Shown in pieces: positions 8,046 to 17,124 of a stretch of 64,000 nt of DNA (positions are counted from its first letter, which is position 1; the number at the start of each line of letters is the position of its first letter). Source of the DNA: Tardiphaga sp. P9-11. GTDB taxonomy: Bacteria; Pseudomonadota; Alphaproteobacteria; Rhizobiales; Xanthobacteraceae. Both the position numbers and the translations under genes were made by a program. Below the pieces are notes generated by a model that saw only the letters and a program-made list of their open reading frames with translations, ran no database searches and was not told the origin of the DNA. The stretch is taken from the NCBI RefSeq assembly GCF_008329525.1, contig NZ_NPKQ01000007.1, positions 124,001-188,000 of the forward strand. The letters are read 5' to 3'.

Positions 8046-9395
8046 ATGGGCAGCACGGTTTTCGATTCGGTCCTGTTTCGGGACATGTTCGGTACTGCGG
8101 AAATGCGCGCGGTTTTCGCCGATGAAGCCCTGGTCGGCCGCTACATCGAGGCCGAAGTCGCGCTGGCCCGCGCCCAGGCGCGTCTCGGCGTCGTGCCGAA
8201 GGAAGCCGCGCAGGCCATCGAGGCTGCCGCCAAATCGATCCGGATCGATTTCGACAAGCTCCGCGCTGAGACCGAAGTCGTCGGCTACCCGATCCTGCCG
8301 CTGGTCCATCAGCTATCCGAGGCCGCCGGAGAGGCGGGCCGTTACGTCCACTGGGGTGCGACCACCCAGGACATCATGGACACAGCCAATGTCCTGCAGA
8401 TCCGCGCGGCGCTTGAAATCGTTGCACGCGATCTGCGCGAGGTCCGCGACATCCTCGCTGCCATGGCAAAAAAATATCGCGACACGCCGATGGCCGGGCG
8501 CACCCATCTGCAGCAGGCGCTGCCGGTGACCTTCGGCTACAAGGCCGCCGTCTGGCTCTCTTCCATCGATCGTCACATCGAACGCGTCGATCAGGCACTG
8601 CCACGCATCTTGCTCGGCGAGTTCTCCGGCGCCGCGGGGACGCTCGCGTCGGTGGGCGAGGGCGGTCTCGAGATGCAAAAGCTGTTTTGCGAGGAGCTTG
8701 GCCTGCATCAACCCTCGATCACCTGGCATGTCGCCCGCGATGGCATCGCCGAAGCGGTCACGCTGCTCGGCCTGATCACCGGCACGCTCGGCAAGATCGC
8801 CACCGACGTGATGTTGTTGTCATCGTCCGAATTCGGCGAAGTGTCTGAGCCTTTCGTACCCGGTCGCGGCGCGTCATCGACGATGCCGCAAAAGCGTAAC
8901 GCGATTTCAAGCGAACTGATGCTCGCCGCTGCCAAGGCGGTGCGCCAGCACGTCGCGACCATGCTCGACGGCATGATCCATGACCTGGAACGTGCAACGG
9001 GGCCGTGGCACCTCGAATGGGTGTCGTTGCCGGAGAGCTTCCTTCTCACCGCCTCGTCGCTGGCAAATGCCAAATTCATGCTGGCCGGACTCGTGGTTCA
9101 CGAGAAGCGCATGCTGGAGAATCTGGATCTGACACGCGGCCTCATCGTCGCTGAAGCGGTGATGATGGCAGCCGCGCCGAAACTCGGGCGCCAGCATGCG
9201 CATGACGTCGTCTACGACGCCTGCCGCAAGGCGATCGAAGGCGGCGGACAGCTCGCGGACATTCTCGCCGAGGTCCCGGAAATCACCGAAGCGCTTGGCG
9301 GCAAGGAGGCCATCCGTCGTCACTGCGATCCGGCCAACTATCTCGGCCTGTGCGGTCCGATGGTCGATCGCGTGCTGAGCATGAGCGGACACTGA
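8046..9395 (+). CDS. PcaB-like lyase of the adenylosuccinate lyase / fumarase superfamily
   Basis: A 449-residue member of the aspartase/fumarase superfamily, closest in style to 3-carboxy-cis,cis-muconate cycloisomerase (PcaB) and adenylosuccinate lyase. The superfamily signature is SSTMPQKRN at residues 277-285 (the Ser is the usual catalytic base), and GRTHLQQALP puts the second active-site His at H154; HWGATTQDIMDT is the first conserved region. AGAGGA precedes the ATG at 8046. A longer in-frame extension begins inside the GntR gene and is rejected. Being followed by a TctC protein and a second member of the same superfamily suggests a C-N or C-O lyase acting on an imported succinylated or tricarboxylic compound. 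The substrate is unknown. Confidence 0.85.
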   Translation: MGSTVFDSVLFRDMFGTAEMRAVFADEALVGRYIEAEVALARAQARLGVVPKEAAQAIEAAAKSIRIDFDKLRAETEVVGYPILPLVHQLSEAAGEAGRYVHWGATTQDIMDTANVLQIRAALEIVARDLREVRDILAAMAKKYRDTPMAGRTHLQQALPVTFGYKAAVWLSSIDRHIERVDQALPRILLGEFSGAAGTLASVGEGGLEMQKLFCEELGLHQPSITWHVARDGIAEAVTLLGLITGTLGKIATDVMLLSSSEFGEVSEPFVPGRGASSTMPQKRNAISSELMLAAAKAVRQHVATMLDGMIHDLERATGPWHLEWVSLPESFLLTASSLANAKFMLAGLVVHEKRMLENLDLTRGLIVAEAVMMAAAPKLGRQHAHDVVYDACRKAIEGGGQLADILAEVPEITEALGGKEAIRRHCDPANYLGLCGPMVDRVLSMSGH

Positions 9396-9431
9396 AACAA
9401 CACACATACACACAATAGGGGAGGAATTTCG

Positions 9432-10412
9432 ATGACGAAGAACATTTTGACGACCGCATTCGTGCTCGCCGGTGCACTGCTGGCCGGCCCCAGTCTGGCG
9501 CAGGACTATCCGACCCGCACCATCACTATGAACATGCCCTATTCGGCAGGCGGTCCCGGTGACACCATCGCGCGGCTGCTGGCGCAGGGCATGAGCGGCC
9601 CGCTGAAGCAGCAGGTCATCGTCGAGAACACGACGGGCGCCGGCGGCTCCATCGGCAGCGCCAAGGTCGCGGCCTCGCCGCCGGACGGCTACAATCTGCT
9701 GCTGATCCATATCAGCCACGCGACCAACCCGGCGCTGTATCCCAAGCTGAAATACGATCCGATCAAGGACTACGAGCCGATCGGTCTCGCTGTCGATCTG
9801 CCGTCGGTGTTCGTGGCACGCAAGGATCTCCCGGCCGCCAATCTCGCCGAGCTGATCGCCTGGATGAAGACGAACAAGGAGAAAGTGAACTACGCTCATG
9901 CCGGCATCGGATCGGCCTCGCATCTGTGCGGCCTGCTGCTCAATGCAGCGACCGGTACGCAGCCGACCCAGATCGCTTATCGCGGCGCTGGTCCGGCGAT
10001 GAATGACATGATGAGCGGGCAGGTCGATGTCATGTGCGACCAGATCGTCAACGTGGTCGGCAATGTCGATGGTGGCACGATCAAGGGCTATGCCGTCACC
10101 AGCACCGAGAAGGCGCCGGCGCTGCCAAAACTGCCCACGACAGCCGAAGCCGGCTTGCCGGGCTTTACCTACACCGTCTGGTATGGCCTGTTCGCGCCGA
10201 AAGGCACGCCCAAGCCGATCATCGACAAACTCGTTGCTGCACTGAACGTGGCGCTGAAGGACGAGACCGTGAAGAGCCGGCTTGCCGGCCTCGGCGTGCA
10301 GCCGGTGGCGCCGGAACGGGCGACGCCCGAGGCGCTGGCCGCGCATCTGAAATCCGAGATCGACAAGTGGACGCCGATCATCAAGGCGGCGGGCATTGTC
10401 GGTGCGCAGTGA
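9432..10412 (+). CDS. Tripartite tricarboxylate transporter substrate-binding protein (TctC/Bug family)
   Basis: A 326-residue periplasmic solute-binding protein. A signal peptide ends about residue 23 (LAGPSLAQDYP). The family motifs YPTRTITMNMPYSAGGPGD, AHAGIGSASHLCG and the late WYGLFAPKGTP are present. GGGGAGGAA precedes the ATG. Bug proteins bind carboxylates and pass them to a TctA/TctB membrane pair, but no such pair is encoded in this window, so this is an orphan binding protein that would use a distant transporter. It lies between two lyases in one apparent operon, which suggests it binds their substrate. Confidence 0.93.
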   Translation: MTKNILTTAFVLAGALLAGPSLAQDYPTRTITMNMPYSAGGPGDTIARLLAQGMSGPLKQQVIVENTTGAGGSIGSAKVAASPPDGYNLLLIHISHATNPALYPKLKYDPIKDYEPIGLAVDLPSVFVARKDLPAANLAELIAWMKTNKEKVNYAHAGIGSASHLCGLLLNAATGTQPTQIAYRGAGPAMNDMMSGQVDVMCDQIVNVVGNVDGGTIKGYAVTSTEKAPALPKLPTTAEAGLPGFTYTVWYGLFAPKGTPKPIIDKLVAALNVALKDETVKSRLAGLGVQPVAPERATPEALAAHLKSEIDKWTPIIKAAGIVGAQ

Positions 10413-10421
10413 GCGAGACTC

Positions 10422-11810
10422 GTGAGTGACCTTCGCACGGAACACGACTCCTTCGGCACCATCGCGGTGCCGAAGGATCGCTATTGGGGCGCGCAGACCC
10501 AACGCGCACTTGAGGTCTTCCAGGTCAGCGAGGAGCGTTTCCCGGTTGCGCTGATCCGCGCATTCGCTCTGCAGAAGATCGCGGCTGTTCGCGCCAATCT
10601 GCAACTCGGGACGATCGCGCCGGAGATCGCAGCGCCGATCGAAACAGCGGCACTCGAACTTCAGCAAGGCCGTTTCGACGATCATTTCCCGTTGCCGATC
10701 TGGCAGACCGGCTCCGGCACCCAGACCAACATGAACGCCAACGAGGTGATCGCGAACCGCGCCAATGAATTGCTGGGCCAGCCGCTCGGGACCAAATTGC
10801 CCGTTCATCCCAACGACCACGTCAATTGTTCACAGTCATCAAACGACAGCTTTCCGACCGTGATGCATGTGGCAACGGCGCTGGAGTTGCGCGGGCGCTT
10901 GCTTCCGGCCTTGCAGACGTTGCGCGATGATCTCCGCGCCAAGGCGGACGCATTCGCAGACGTCGTGAAGATCGGACGCACGCATCTGATGGATGCCGTG
11001 CCGATGACCGTGGGGCAGGCGTTCGATGCCTTCGCCCGTCAGACCGGCCATGCGATCGACCGCATCGAAGCCGTCTTCCCGCGCCTGCTGATGCTGCCGC
11101 AGGGCGGCACGGCCGTCGGCTCCGGCCTCAACGCACCCGCGGGATTCGACAGCGCCTTTTGCGAGCAGCTGAACGCGCTGACCGGCGTCGAATTCTTGCC
11201 TAACCCGAGCAAGTTCGAAGGCATGGGCGCACATGACGCGCTGGTCGAAGTGTCAGGCGCGCTCAACGGCCTGGCCGTGACGCTGCTGAAGATCGCGAAC
11301 GACGTGCGCTTCCTCGGCTCGGGGCCGCGCTGTGGACTCGGTGAGTTCGTCATCCCGCATGACGGACTGACGTCGTCTATCATGCCCGGTAAGCGCAATC
11401 CCACCATCGCCGAGATGCTTGCGCAAGTGTGCTTTCAGGTGACGGGCAACAACGCCGTCGTCACTGCAGCCAGTGCGTCCGGCAATTTTGAACTGAACGT
11501 CGCCAAGCCGGTCATCATCTATAATGTCCTGCAATCCATCCGCATCCTCGCTGACGGGATCGATGTCTTTGCAAGCCGTCTAGTTCGCGATCTTGATGTC
11601 GATCGGCGACAACTCGCCATGAATGTCGCCAATGCGCCGCTGCTCGCGACAGCCCTCAATCCCGTGATCGGCTATGACAAGGTCGCGCTCATCACAGCCA
11701 AGGCTTTGGATGAAGCCATCCCACCGCGCGAAGCCGCGATCGCTCTGGGGCTGCTCTCGGGTGAAGACTATGATCGTTACGTCGATCCGCAGCGGATGGC
11801 GGGGATTTGA
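10422..11810 (+). CDS. Class II fumarase-like lyase, divergent signature
   Basis: A 462-residue FumC-type enzyme (fumarate + water to malate). GSGTQTNMNANEV, SSNDSFPTVMH and GRTHLMDAVPM (His at 188, the same number as the E. coli FumC active-site His) fit class II fumarases. The flexible-loop signature is altered: residues 317-326 read TSSIMPGKRN where class II fumarases have GSSIMPGKVN. The GTG at 10422, 9 bp after tctC, is the likely start. As the last gene of a GntR-controlled unit it is probably an operon-specific enzyme rather than the housekeeping fumarase, possibly hydrating fumarate released by the upstream lyase or acting on a fumarate analogue. Confidence 0.85.
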   Translation: MSDLRTEHDSFGTIAVPKDRYWGAQTQRALEVFQVSEERFPVALIRAFALQKIAAVRANLQLGTIAPEIAAPIETAALELQQGRFDDHFPLPIWQTGSGTQTNMNANEVIANRANELLGQPLGTKLPVHPNDHVNCSQSSNDSFPTVMHVATALELRGRLLPALQTLRDDLRAKADAFADVVKIGRTHLMDAVPMTVGQAFDAFARQTGHAIDRIEAVFPRLLMLPQGGTAVGSGLNAPAGFDSAFCEQLNALTGVEFLPNPSKFEGMGAHDALVEVSGALNGLAVTLLKIANDVRFLGSGPRCGLGEFVIPHDGLTSSIMPGKRNPTIAEMLAQVCFQVTGNNAVVTAASASGNFELNVAKPVIIYNVLQSIRILADGIDVFASRLVRDLDVDRRQLAMNVANAPLLATALNPVIGYDKVALITAKALDEAIPPREAAIALGLLSGEDYDRYVDPQRMAGI

Positions 11811-11819
11811 AGGAACGGC

Positions 11820-13049
11820 TCAGCCGCCTTGCCGCAATCTTGCCAGCACCTTCAGCCCGCCATAGCCGTCCGCCGGCAACAGACCCGTCTTAGCCTGATA
11901 GTCCTTCACCGCCTTCATCGTGTCATTGCCGACGCGGCCATCGGTGCCGCCGGTATCGAAGCCCGCGCGTGTGAGGCGAGTCTGTACTTCCTGCACTTCG
12001 GCGAGTGTCAGCGCGCGTTCCGAGCCGGGAAATGGTTGAATGAAAGGCGGTGCACCGAGAATGCGATCGCCAAGATGGCAGATCGCCAATGCGTAGTTCA
12101 TCGACGGATTGTAGCTGCGCACCGCATAGAAACCCTGACCGAGCAGGAAGGCCGGACCGCCTTGCACTGGCACCCAGAGCTTGGCATTGGCGTTCGGCTG
12201 CGGGAACGGCTGGCCATCGGCACGGGTCACGCCGGCTGCGGACCATGCTGCAAAGCTACGATTGCTATCCGATGAGGCAACGCCATTGGTGCGGACCTCA
12301 TAGCCCCAATGCTCGCCGCGCGGATATTTGCCGCGATTGACGAGGAAGCGCGCGCTGGAGCCCAGCGCATCGTCGGGTTTGCCGAATGGCGAAACCCGGC
12401 CATCCTTGTCGTAGTCGATGCCGACATTGAGCCAGACCTCGGGCATCCATTGTGTGTGGCCCATGGCACCGGCCCATGAGCCGCGCATCTCGTCCGGCGT
12501 GCCCCAGCCCTTGTCGACGATCTTCAATGCGTTGATGAGTTCGGTTTCCCAATAGGCGCGGCGGCGCGGTTCGTTCCACGCCAAGGCAGCGAGTGACGGA
12601 AATACCGGGCGCATATGGTTCTGCTGCACGATCGGATCGCCATAGGCGGACTCGACACCCCACAGCGCCAGCAACGTGCCGCGCTCGACGCCGAAGTCGC
12701 GCTCGATGCGGTCGAACACCGCGTCGTTCTTGCGCAGCGCCTCCTTGCCGGCGGCAATCCGCCAGTCCGACGCGCGGCGGTTGATGTATTGCCAGAGCTG
12801 CTCGTGGAATTCCGGCTGCTTTTGCATCTTGGTGAACACGGACATGTCCGGCTCGATGCGACCCATCACGCGCGAATAGGTGGCGTCGGAGACGCCTTTG
12901 GCAATTGCCTTTGCACGAAAGCCGTCGCGCCATGCGTCGAAGCCCGCGGGCGCCGCAAAGGCGGTCCCGGGCATGGCCAGCAGCGCGCCGGCACCCAGGC
13001 CGGAGCGGAGCAGGCGGCGTCGGTCGATCAGGGAATCGTGCGTGGTCAT
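11820..13049 (-). CDS. Lytic murein transglycosylase, MltB type
   Basis: A 409-residue periplasmic enzyme that cleaves peptidoglycan glycan strands to 1,6-anhydromuramyl ends. A twin-arginine-like leader (DRRRLLRSG, then a hydrophobic stretch ending AFA) spans residues 1-33. The SLT_2 domain follows with the catalytic Glu in ALWGVESAYGD and the conserved GSWAGAMGHTQWMP; a C-terminal PG_binding_1 domain occupies about the last 60 residues (LTLAEVQEVQTRLTRAG). The ATG at 13049 was preferred because it gives a clean signal peptide; the frame stays open to 13208. It converges on the fumarase gene with only 9 bp between stops. Confidence 0.93.
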   Translation of the reverse strand: MTTHDSLIDRRRLLRSGLGAGALLAMPGTAFAAPAGFDAWRDGFRAKAIAKGVSDATYSRVMGRIEPDMSVFTKMQKQPEFHEQLWQYINRRASDWRIAAGKEALRKNDAVFDRIERDFGVERGTLLALWGVESAYGDPIVQQNHMRPVFPSLAALAWNEPRRRAYWETELINALKIVDKGWGTPDEMRGSWAGAMGHTQWMPEVWLNVGIDYDKDGRVSPFGKPDDALGSSARFLVNRGKYPRGEHWGYEVRTNGVASSDSNRSFAAWSAAGVTRADGQPFPQPNANAKLWVPVQGGPAFLLGQGFYAVRSYNPSMNYALAICHLGDRILGAPPFIQPFPGSERALTLAEVQEVQTRLTRAGFDTGGTDGRVGNDTMKAVKDYQAKTGLLPADGYGGLKVLARLRQGG

Positions 13050-13135
13050 GCCCCATTGTAGCCGCATGACTTGCATGGCGGCAGGGGCAATGCGTCGCGG
13101 CGCTGGCGGAGCCCCCAATGTATTGAAATAGCGCA

Positions 13136-13179
13136 CGAAAAAGACCGCCGGAGCCCTTTTTCGGGCATCCGGCGGTCTT
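13136..13179 (-). terminator. Rho-independent terminator of efp
   Basis: AAGACCGCCGGA (13141-13152) and its exact complement (13168-13179) enclose an inner GCCC/GGGC stem. Read on the minus strand, the hairpin is followed by a run of five T at 13136-13140. It lies 50 bp past the efp stop codon. Confidence 0.85.
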
Positions 13180-13229
13180 GCGAAAAAGTAGCGGCCGACT
13201 TGCGGCAATCCTGCGGCGACAGGGAGCTT

Positions 13230-13796
13230 TTAGTCCTTGGCGCGCTCGATATAGGAGCCGTCTTCGATCAACACCACGATGCGGGTGCCGGTGCCGACAT
13301 GCGGCGGCACGTTGGTGCGGACGCCATTCGACAGCATCGCAGGCTTGTAGGACGACGATGCGGTCTGGCCCTTGGTCACCGGCTCGGTGTCGACGACTTC
13401 GAGGGTCGCGCGCTGCGGCATCTGGATCGCCACCGGAACCAGACCATGCAGCGACAGCTTCACGGTCATGTTCTCCTGCAGATAGGGCTCGGCATCGCCG
13501 ATGACGTCCTTCTGCACCTGAACCTGATCGTAATTGTCGTTGTTCATGAAGTGGAAGCCGTCAGCGTCCTTGTAGAGGTAATTGAAATTCTGGTCTTCAA
13601 TCGTCGCCTTTTCCACCTGGTCAGTGGTCTTGTAGCGCTCCGAGATCTTCACACCGTCGCTGATTCGGCGCATTTCGATCTGGCTGACCGGGGTTCCCTT
13701 GCCGGGATGGATGTTCTCCGCGGACAGAACCACGTAGAGCTTGCCTTCCTGCTCGATGACGTTGCCCTTGCGAATAGAACTGGCGATGACTTTCAC
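13230..13796 (-). CDS. efp: Translation elongation factor P
   Basis: A 188-residue EF-P, which relieves ribosome stalling at polyproline. The three-domain beta fold is full length. The modified residue is K33 in the loop HPGKGTP, matching the Lys that EpmA/EpmB beta-lysylate. The C-terminal domain has [23 protein letters not shown] and the family end motif [13 protein letters not shown]. The modification genes epmA and epmB lie divergently 138 bp away, so substrate and modifiers are encoded side by side. Confidence 0.97.
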   Translation of the reverse strand: MKVIASSIRKGNVIEQEGKLYVVLSAENIHPGKGTPVSQIEMRRISDGVKISERYKTTDQVEKATIEDQNFNYLYKDADGFHFMNNDNYDQVQVQKDVIGDAEPYLQENMTVKLSLHGLVPVAIQMPQRATLEVVDTEPVTKGQTASSSYKPAMLSNGVRTNVPPHVGTGTRIVVLIEDGSYIERAKD

Positions 13797-13934
13797 AGAT
13801 AAATTTCCTAGATTTCAGGCCCGGGACCGATCCGGACATGTGTGTCCTGTGGCCAGCGAAGCGGTTTCGGGGGGCAACATACTGATTTCACGCGGCGATG
13901 CCAGCGTTTTGCAACCCGAAAGGGCCGTTTGCCG

Positions 13935-14987
13935 ATGACTGGAACCGACCGTCCGTCGCCGTGGTGGAGCCCGGCGCGGCATCAGGACCGCCGGGGCTTC
14001 CTGCTGGCGCGGGGCGCGATCACCCGGGCCATTCGGGTGTGGTTCGAGGCCCAGGGATTCCTGGAGGTCGAGACCGGCGTCCTGCAGGTCTCGCCGGGCA
14101 ACGAGACCCATTTGCACGCGCCGAAGACCGAACTGATCGACCGCGATGGTGAGCGGCTCCTGCGGTATCTGCGGACGTCGCCGGAATTCGCCTGCAAGAA
14201 GCTGCTGGCGGCGGGCGAGGCCAGGATCTTCGAATTCGCAAGGGTGTTTCGCGACCGTGAGCGCGGCGACAAGCACCTGCCTGAATTCACGATGCTGGAA
14301 TGGTATCGTGCCGAGGAGAGCTATGAGGCTGTGATCGCCGATTGCGTGGCTATCATTGCAAGCGCGGCGCAGGCGACTGGCATCAAGCAGTTCACCTTTC
14401 GCAGTCAGGTTGCCGATCCCTTTGCCGCGCCGGAGATGCTAACCGTGGCAGCAGCGTTCATGCGCTTTGCGGAGATCGATCTGCTTGCAAGCATCGATGG
14501 TGCCGAGGGCAATCGCGTTGCGCTGGCCGCTGCTGCGGCCGGCAAGGTGCGGATCAGCGACGACGACTCATGGTCTGACATCTTCAGCAAGATTTTGGTC
14601 GAGCACGTTGAACCGAATCTCGGGCAGGGGCGGATGACCGTGCTGTTCGAATATCCGTCGCCGGAGGCTGCATTGGCGCGCACTAAAGCGGGTGATCCTG
14701 ATGTCGCCGAACGCTTCGAGGTCTATGCCTGCGGCGTCGAACTCGCCAATGGCTTCGGCGAGTTGACCGACGCTGATGAGCAGCGCCGCCGCTTCACGGA
14801 AGCGATGGATGAAAAAGAGCGTCGTTATGGCGAGCGCTATCCGCTCGACGAGGAGTTTCTGGAAGCCGTTGCGGCGATGCCGCCGGCGTCCGGTGTTGCA
14901 CTCGGCTTCGACCGGCTGGTGATGCTCGCGTCGGGCGCGACACGGATCGATCAGGTGGTATGGACGCCGCCGGCAGGTGTGTCATGA
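13935..14987 (+). CDS. epmA: EF-P lysine ligase (EpmA/GenX/PoxA)
   Basis: A 350-residue class II lysyl-tRNA-synthetase-like enzyme lacking the anticodon-binding domain; it attaches (R)-beta-lysine to EF-P. Class II motif 2 is FEFARVFRDRERGDKHLPEFTMLEW (positions about 98-122, shown only in part as FRDRERGDKHLPEFTMLEW) and motif 3 is GVALGFDRLVML. The start at 13935 follows the family N-terminus (WWSPARHQDRRGFL); the frame opens earlier at 13842 but that part is unlike the family. The stop overlaps the epmB start by 4 bp, so the two are translationally coupled. Confidence 0.95.
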   Translation: MTGTDRPSPWWSPARHQDRRGFLLARGAITRAIRVWFEAQGFLEVETGVLQVSPGNETHLHAPKTELIDRDGERLLRYLRTSPEFACKKLLAAGEARIFEFARVFRDRERGDKHLPEFTMLEWYRAEESYEAVIADCVAIIASAAQATGIKQFTFRSQVADPFAAPEMLTVAAAFMRFAEIDLLASIDGAEGNRVALAAAAAGKVRISDDDSWSDIFSKILVEHVEPNLGQGRMTVLFEYPSPEAALARTKAGDPDVAERFEVYACGVELANGFGELTDADEQRRRFTEAMDEKERRYGERYPLDEEFLEAVAAMPPASGVALGFDRLVMLASGATRIDQVVWTPPAGVS

Positions 14988-16084
14988 ACCGTCACGTGAA
15001 ACTTGCGACGACCCTACGGCAACCCGGCGAACTCATTGAAAACGGCCTTGTGCCGGCCTCGACACTGGCCGATCTGGAGAAGGTCGCCGCGCGCTATGCC
15101 GTCGCGGTGACGCCGGCCGTTGCCGCACTGATCGACAGCAGCGATCCCGACGATCCGATCGCGCGTCAATACATTCCAAGTGTGGATGAACTGAACGCGC
15201 GGCCCGAAGAGAACGCTGATCCGATCGGTGATCACGCCCATGCGCCAATCGACGGCATCGTGCATCGCTATCCCGACCGTGTGCTGTTGAAGCTCGTGCA
15301 TGTCTGTGCGGTGTATTGCCGGTTCTGCTTCCGCCGCGAGATGGTGGGGCCCGGCAAGGAGACCGCACTTTCTCGCGAGGCCTATGCGGCGGCGCTGGGT
15401 TACATCCGCAGCCATGATGAGATCTGGGAGGTAATCCTCACTGGCGGCGATCCCCTGATGCTGTCGCCGCGGCGATTGAGCGAGATCATGGCGGACCTCG
15501 CAGCAATCCCGCATGTGAAGATCATTCGATTGCACACGCGCGTCCCCGTGGCAGATCCCGGCCGCGTGAGTGCGGAAATGGTGGATGCATTGAAGGTCAC
15601 AGGCGCGAGCACATGGGTGGCCCTACATGCCAATCATCCGCGCGAGCTGACGGATACTGCACGTGCGGCGTGCGCGCTGATGGTGGATGCCGGCATTCCC
15701 ATGGTCAGCCAGTCCGTGCTGCTGCGCGGCGTCAATGACGATGTCGCGACGCTAACGGCGCTGATGCGCGGCTTCGTCGAATGCCGCATCAAGCCCTATT
15801 ATCTGCATCACGGCGACCTCGCGCCCGGCACCGCGCATTTGCGCACGACCATCGCCGAGGGACAGGCGTTGATGCGCGCCATTCGAGGCAATGTTTCCGG
15901 ATTGTGCCAGCCGGACTATGTGCTGGACATCCCCGGCGGTTACGGCAAGGCGCCGATCGGTCCCGAATATTTGTCCGAGAATTCTTCAATCAACCGCACA
16001 GCTGACGGTGAAGCTTCTGCGGAATCGGGCTATCGTGTGGTGGACTACTGCGGCGACGTTCATATCTATCCACCGAAGCCGTAG
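14984..16084 (+). CDS. epmB: EF-P beta-lysylation enzyme, lysine 2,3-aminomutase family (EpmB)
   Basis: A 366-residue radical SAM enzyme that converts (S)-alpha-lysine to (R)-beta-lysine, the substrate of EpmA. The [4Fe-4S] motif C-x3-C-x2-C is C108, C112, C115 in CAVYCRFC. A PLP site typical of aminomutases lies toward the C-terminus, and ILTGGDPLML is the glycine-rich SAM-contacting segment. The ATG at 14984 overlaps the epmA stop. Together with efp and epmA this completes the EF-P beta-lysine pathway. A small secreted protein gene follows 40 bp later. Confidence 0.94.
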   Translation: MNRHVKLATTLRQPGELIENGLVPASTLADLEKVAARYAVAVTPAVAALIDSSDPDDPIARQYIPSVDELNARPEENADPIGDHAHAPIDGIVHRYPDRVLLKLVHVCAVYCRFCFRREMVGPGKETALSREAYAAALGYIRSHDEIWEVILTGGDPLMLSPRRLSEIMADLAAIPHVKIIRLHTRVPVADPGRVSAEMVDALKVTGASTWVALHANHPRELTDTARAACALMVDAGIPMVSQSVLLRGVNDDVATLTALMRGFVECRIKPYYLHHGDLAPGTAHLRTTIAEGQALMRAIRGNVSGLCQPDYVLDIPGGYGKAPIGPEYLSENSSINRTADGEASAESGYRVVDYCGDVHIYPPKP

Positions 16085-16124
16085 CATTCGGCTTACACGC
16101 GCCACTTGGTGTCGGAGACAGAAA

Positions 16125-16403
16125 ATGAAAATATTGTTCGTGATGACGGCAGGCCTGCTGGTTCTCGGCCATTCGCTAGCTCTGGCGCAGGACTCGTCCC
16201 GCAACCTGCCGCCGAGGACACTGCGCTCGCAGCCAACCACGCAGACCAACAGCGGCGGCGCTCCGCCAGAGGCTCCCGTCGGCCATCGCCAGCCGCGTCC
16301 GGGCGATCTGCCGCCGGAGACCGGTAAGAACGATCCGTCCCGCATCGACGCGCAGGATCGCGAGCTTGATCGCATGATCAAGAATATCTGCAAGGGCTGC
16401 TGA
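16125..16403 (+). CDS. Small secreted protein of unknown function
   Basis: A 92-residue protein with a clear signal peptide (MKILFVMTAGLLVLGHSLA, cleavage near LALAQD). The mature part is proline/glutamine-rich and disordered, ending in a charged segment and a CKGC tail that could bind metal or form a disulphide. GGAGAC precedes the ATG. It follows epmB by 40 bp and may share its transcript, but nothing links it functionally to EF-P. No family recognised. Confidence 0.7.
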   Translation: MKILFVMTAGLLVLGHSLALAQDSSRNLPPRTLRSQPTTQTNSGGAPPEAPVGHRQPRPGDLPPETGKNDPSRIDAQDRELDRMIKNICKGC

Positions 16404-16426
16404 GCCCCTGCAGACCATCGGCCGGA

Positions 16427-17002
16427 TCAGGACTTGTTGCGCGCGGCCATCGCCAGGCCGATCAGCGACGCGCCGCCGATCACGAGATTGATGCCGACCA
16501 TCAGGCCGATGGCCCAGGCTGCGGTTCCTGGTAGGCCCGAGATGACGATGAAGGCGATGACGATATCCATCAGGCCGGAGAAAGCCATCCAGCTCCAGCG
16601 CTCAGACAGCTCCTTGCGATGCTGCAGCGCGTACATGATGGTCGCGACGCCCTCGGCGAGGAAATAGACGCCAACCACGAATGTCAGTGTCAGCGTGCTT
16701 TCGGCCGGGCGCGTGAGCAGAATGATGCCTGCGCCGATGCCGAGGACTGCTGAAATCAGCGACCAGATGAAGCCCGGCGTCTGGCGCGCCCAGAAGGTCA
16801 TCAGCAGCGCGGCGACGCCCGAGATGAAGAACATCCAGCCCAACATCACGGTAACGGCGATGCTGGCGACCTGCGGCACGATCATCGCGGCGAAGCCGAG
16901 GATCACCAGTACGATGCCCTCGATCAGAAATGCCTTCCAATGGGCGCGCACGGCGTCGCTCATTTTTGATTGCAACTCGGCAAGGTTGGGCGGCATGGTC
17001 AT
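16427..17002 (-). CDS. HdeD family membrane protein
   Basis: A 191-residue inner-membrane protein with six predicted hydrophobic segments in three pairs (first about 24-68: GIVLVILGFAAMIVPQVASI), the DUF308 repeat structure of HdeD, which is linked to acid resistance in enterobacteria. The N-terminal 22 residues are soluble. The ATG at 17002 was chosen over an upstream extension to 17050. It is convergent with the small secreted protein gene, 24 bp apart. Confidence 0.88.
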   Translation of the reverse strand: MTMPPNLAELQSKMSDAVRAHWKAFLIEGIVLVILGFAAMIVPQVASIAVTVMLGWMFFISGVAALLMTFWARQTPGFIWSLISAVLGIGAGIILLTRPAESTLTLTFVVGVYFLAEGVATIMYALQHRKELSERWSWMAFSGLMDIVIAFIVISGLPGTAAWAIGLMVGINLVIGGASLIGLAMAARNKS

Positions 17003-17124
17003 AGCGGCGATGTCCTGATCTGGCCGGCAGCATGCCGGGGTGCCTCGCATTTATCCGCTCACACGCGGAAGCGTGCAAGTTTGTTGATCGGGAATAGCTC
17101 AAATGTCGCGCGGGGTCTTGAACG

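Noticed and set aside
8907-10820. 637-codon antisense frame across the lyase, tctC and fumarase genes
   Set aside because: It crosses three well-supported genes and their intergenic gaps, and encodes no recognisable domain.
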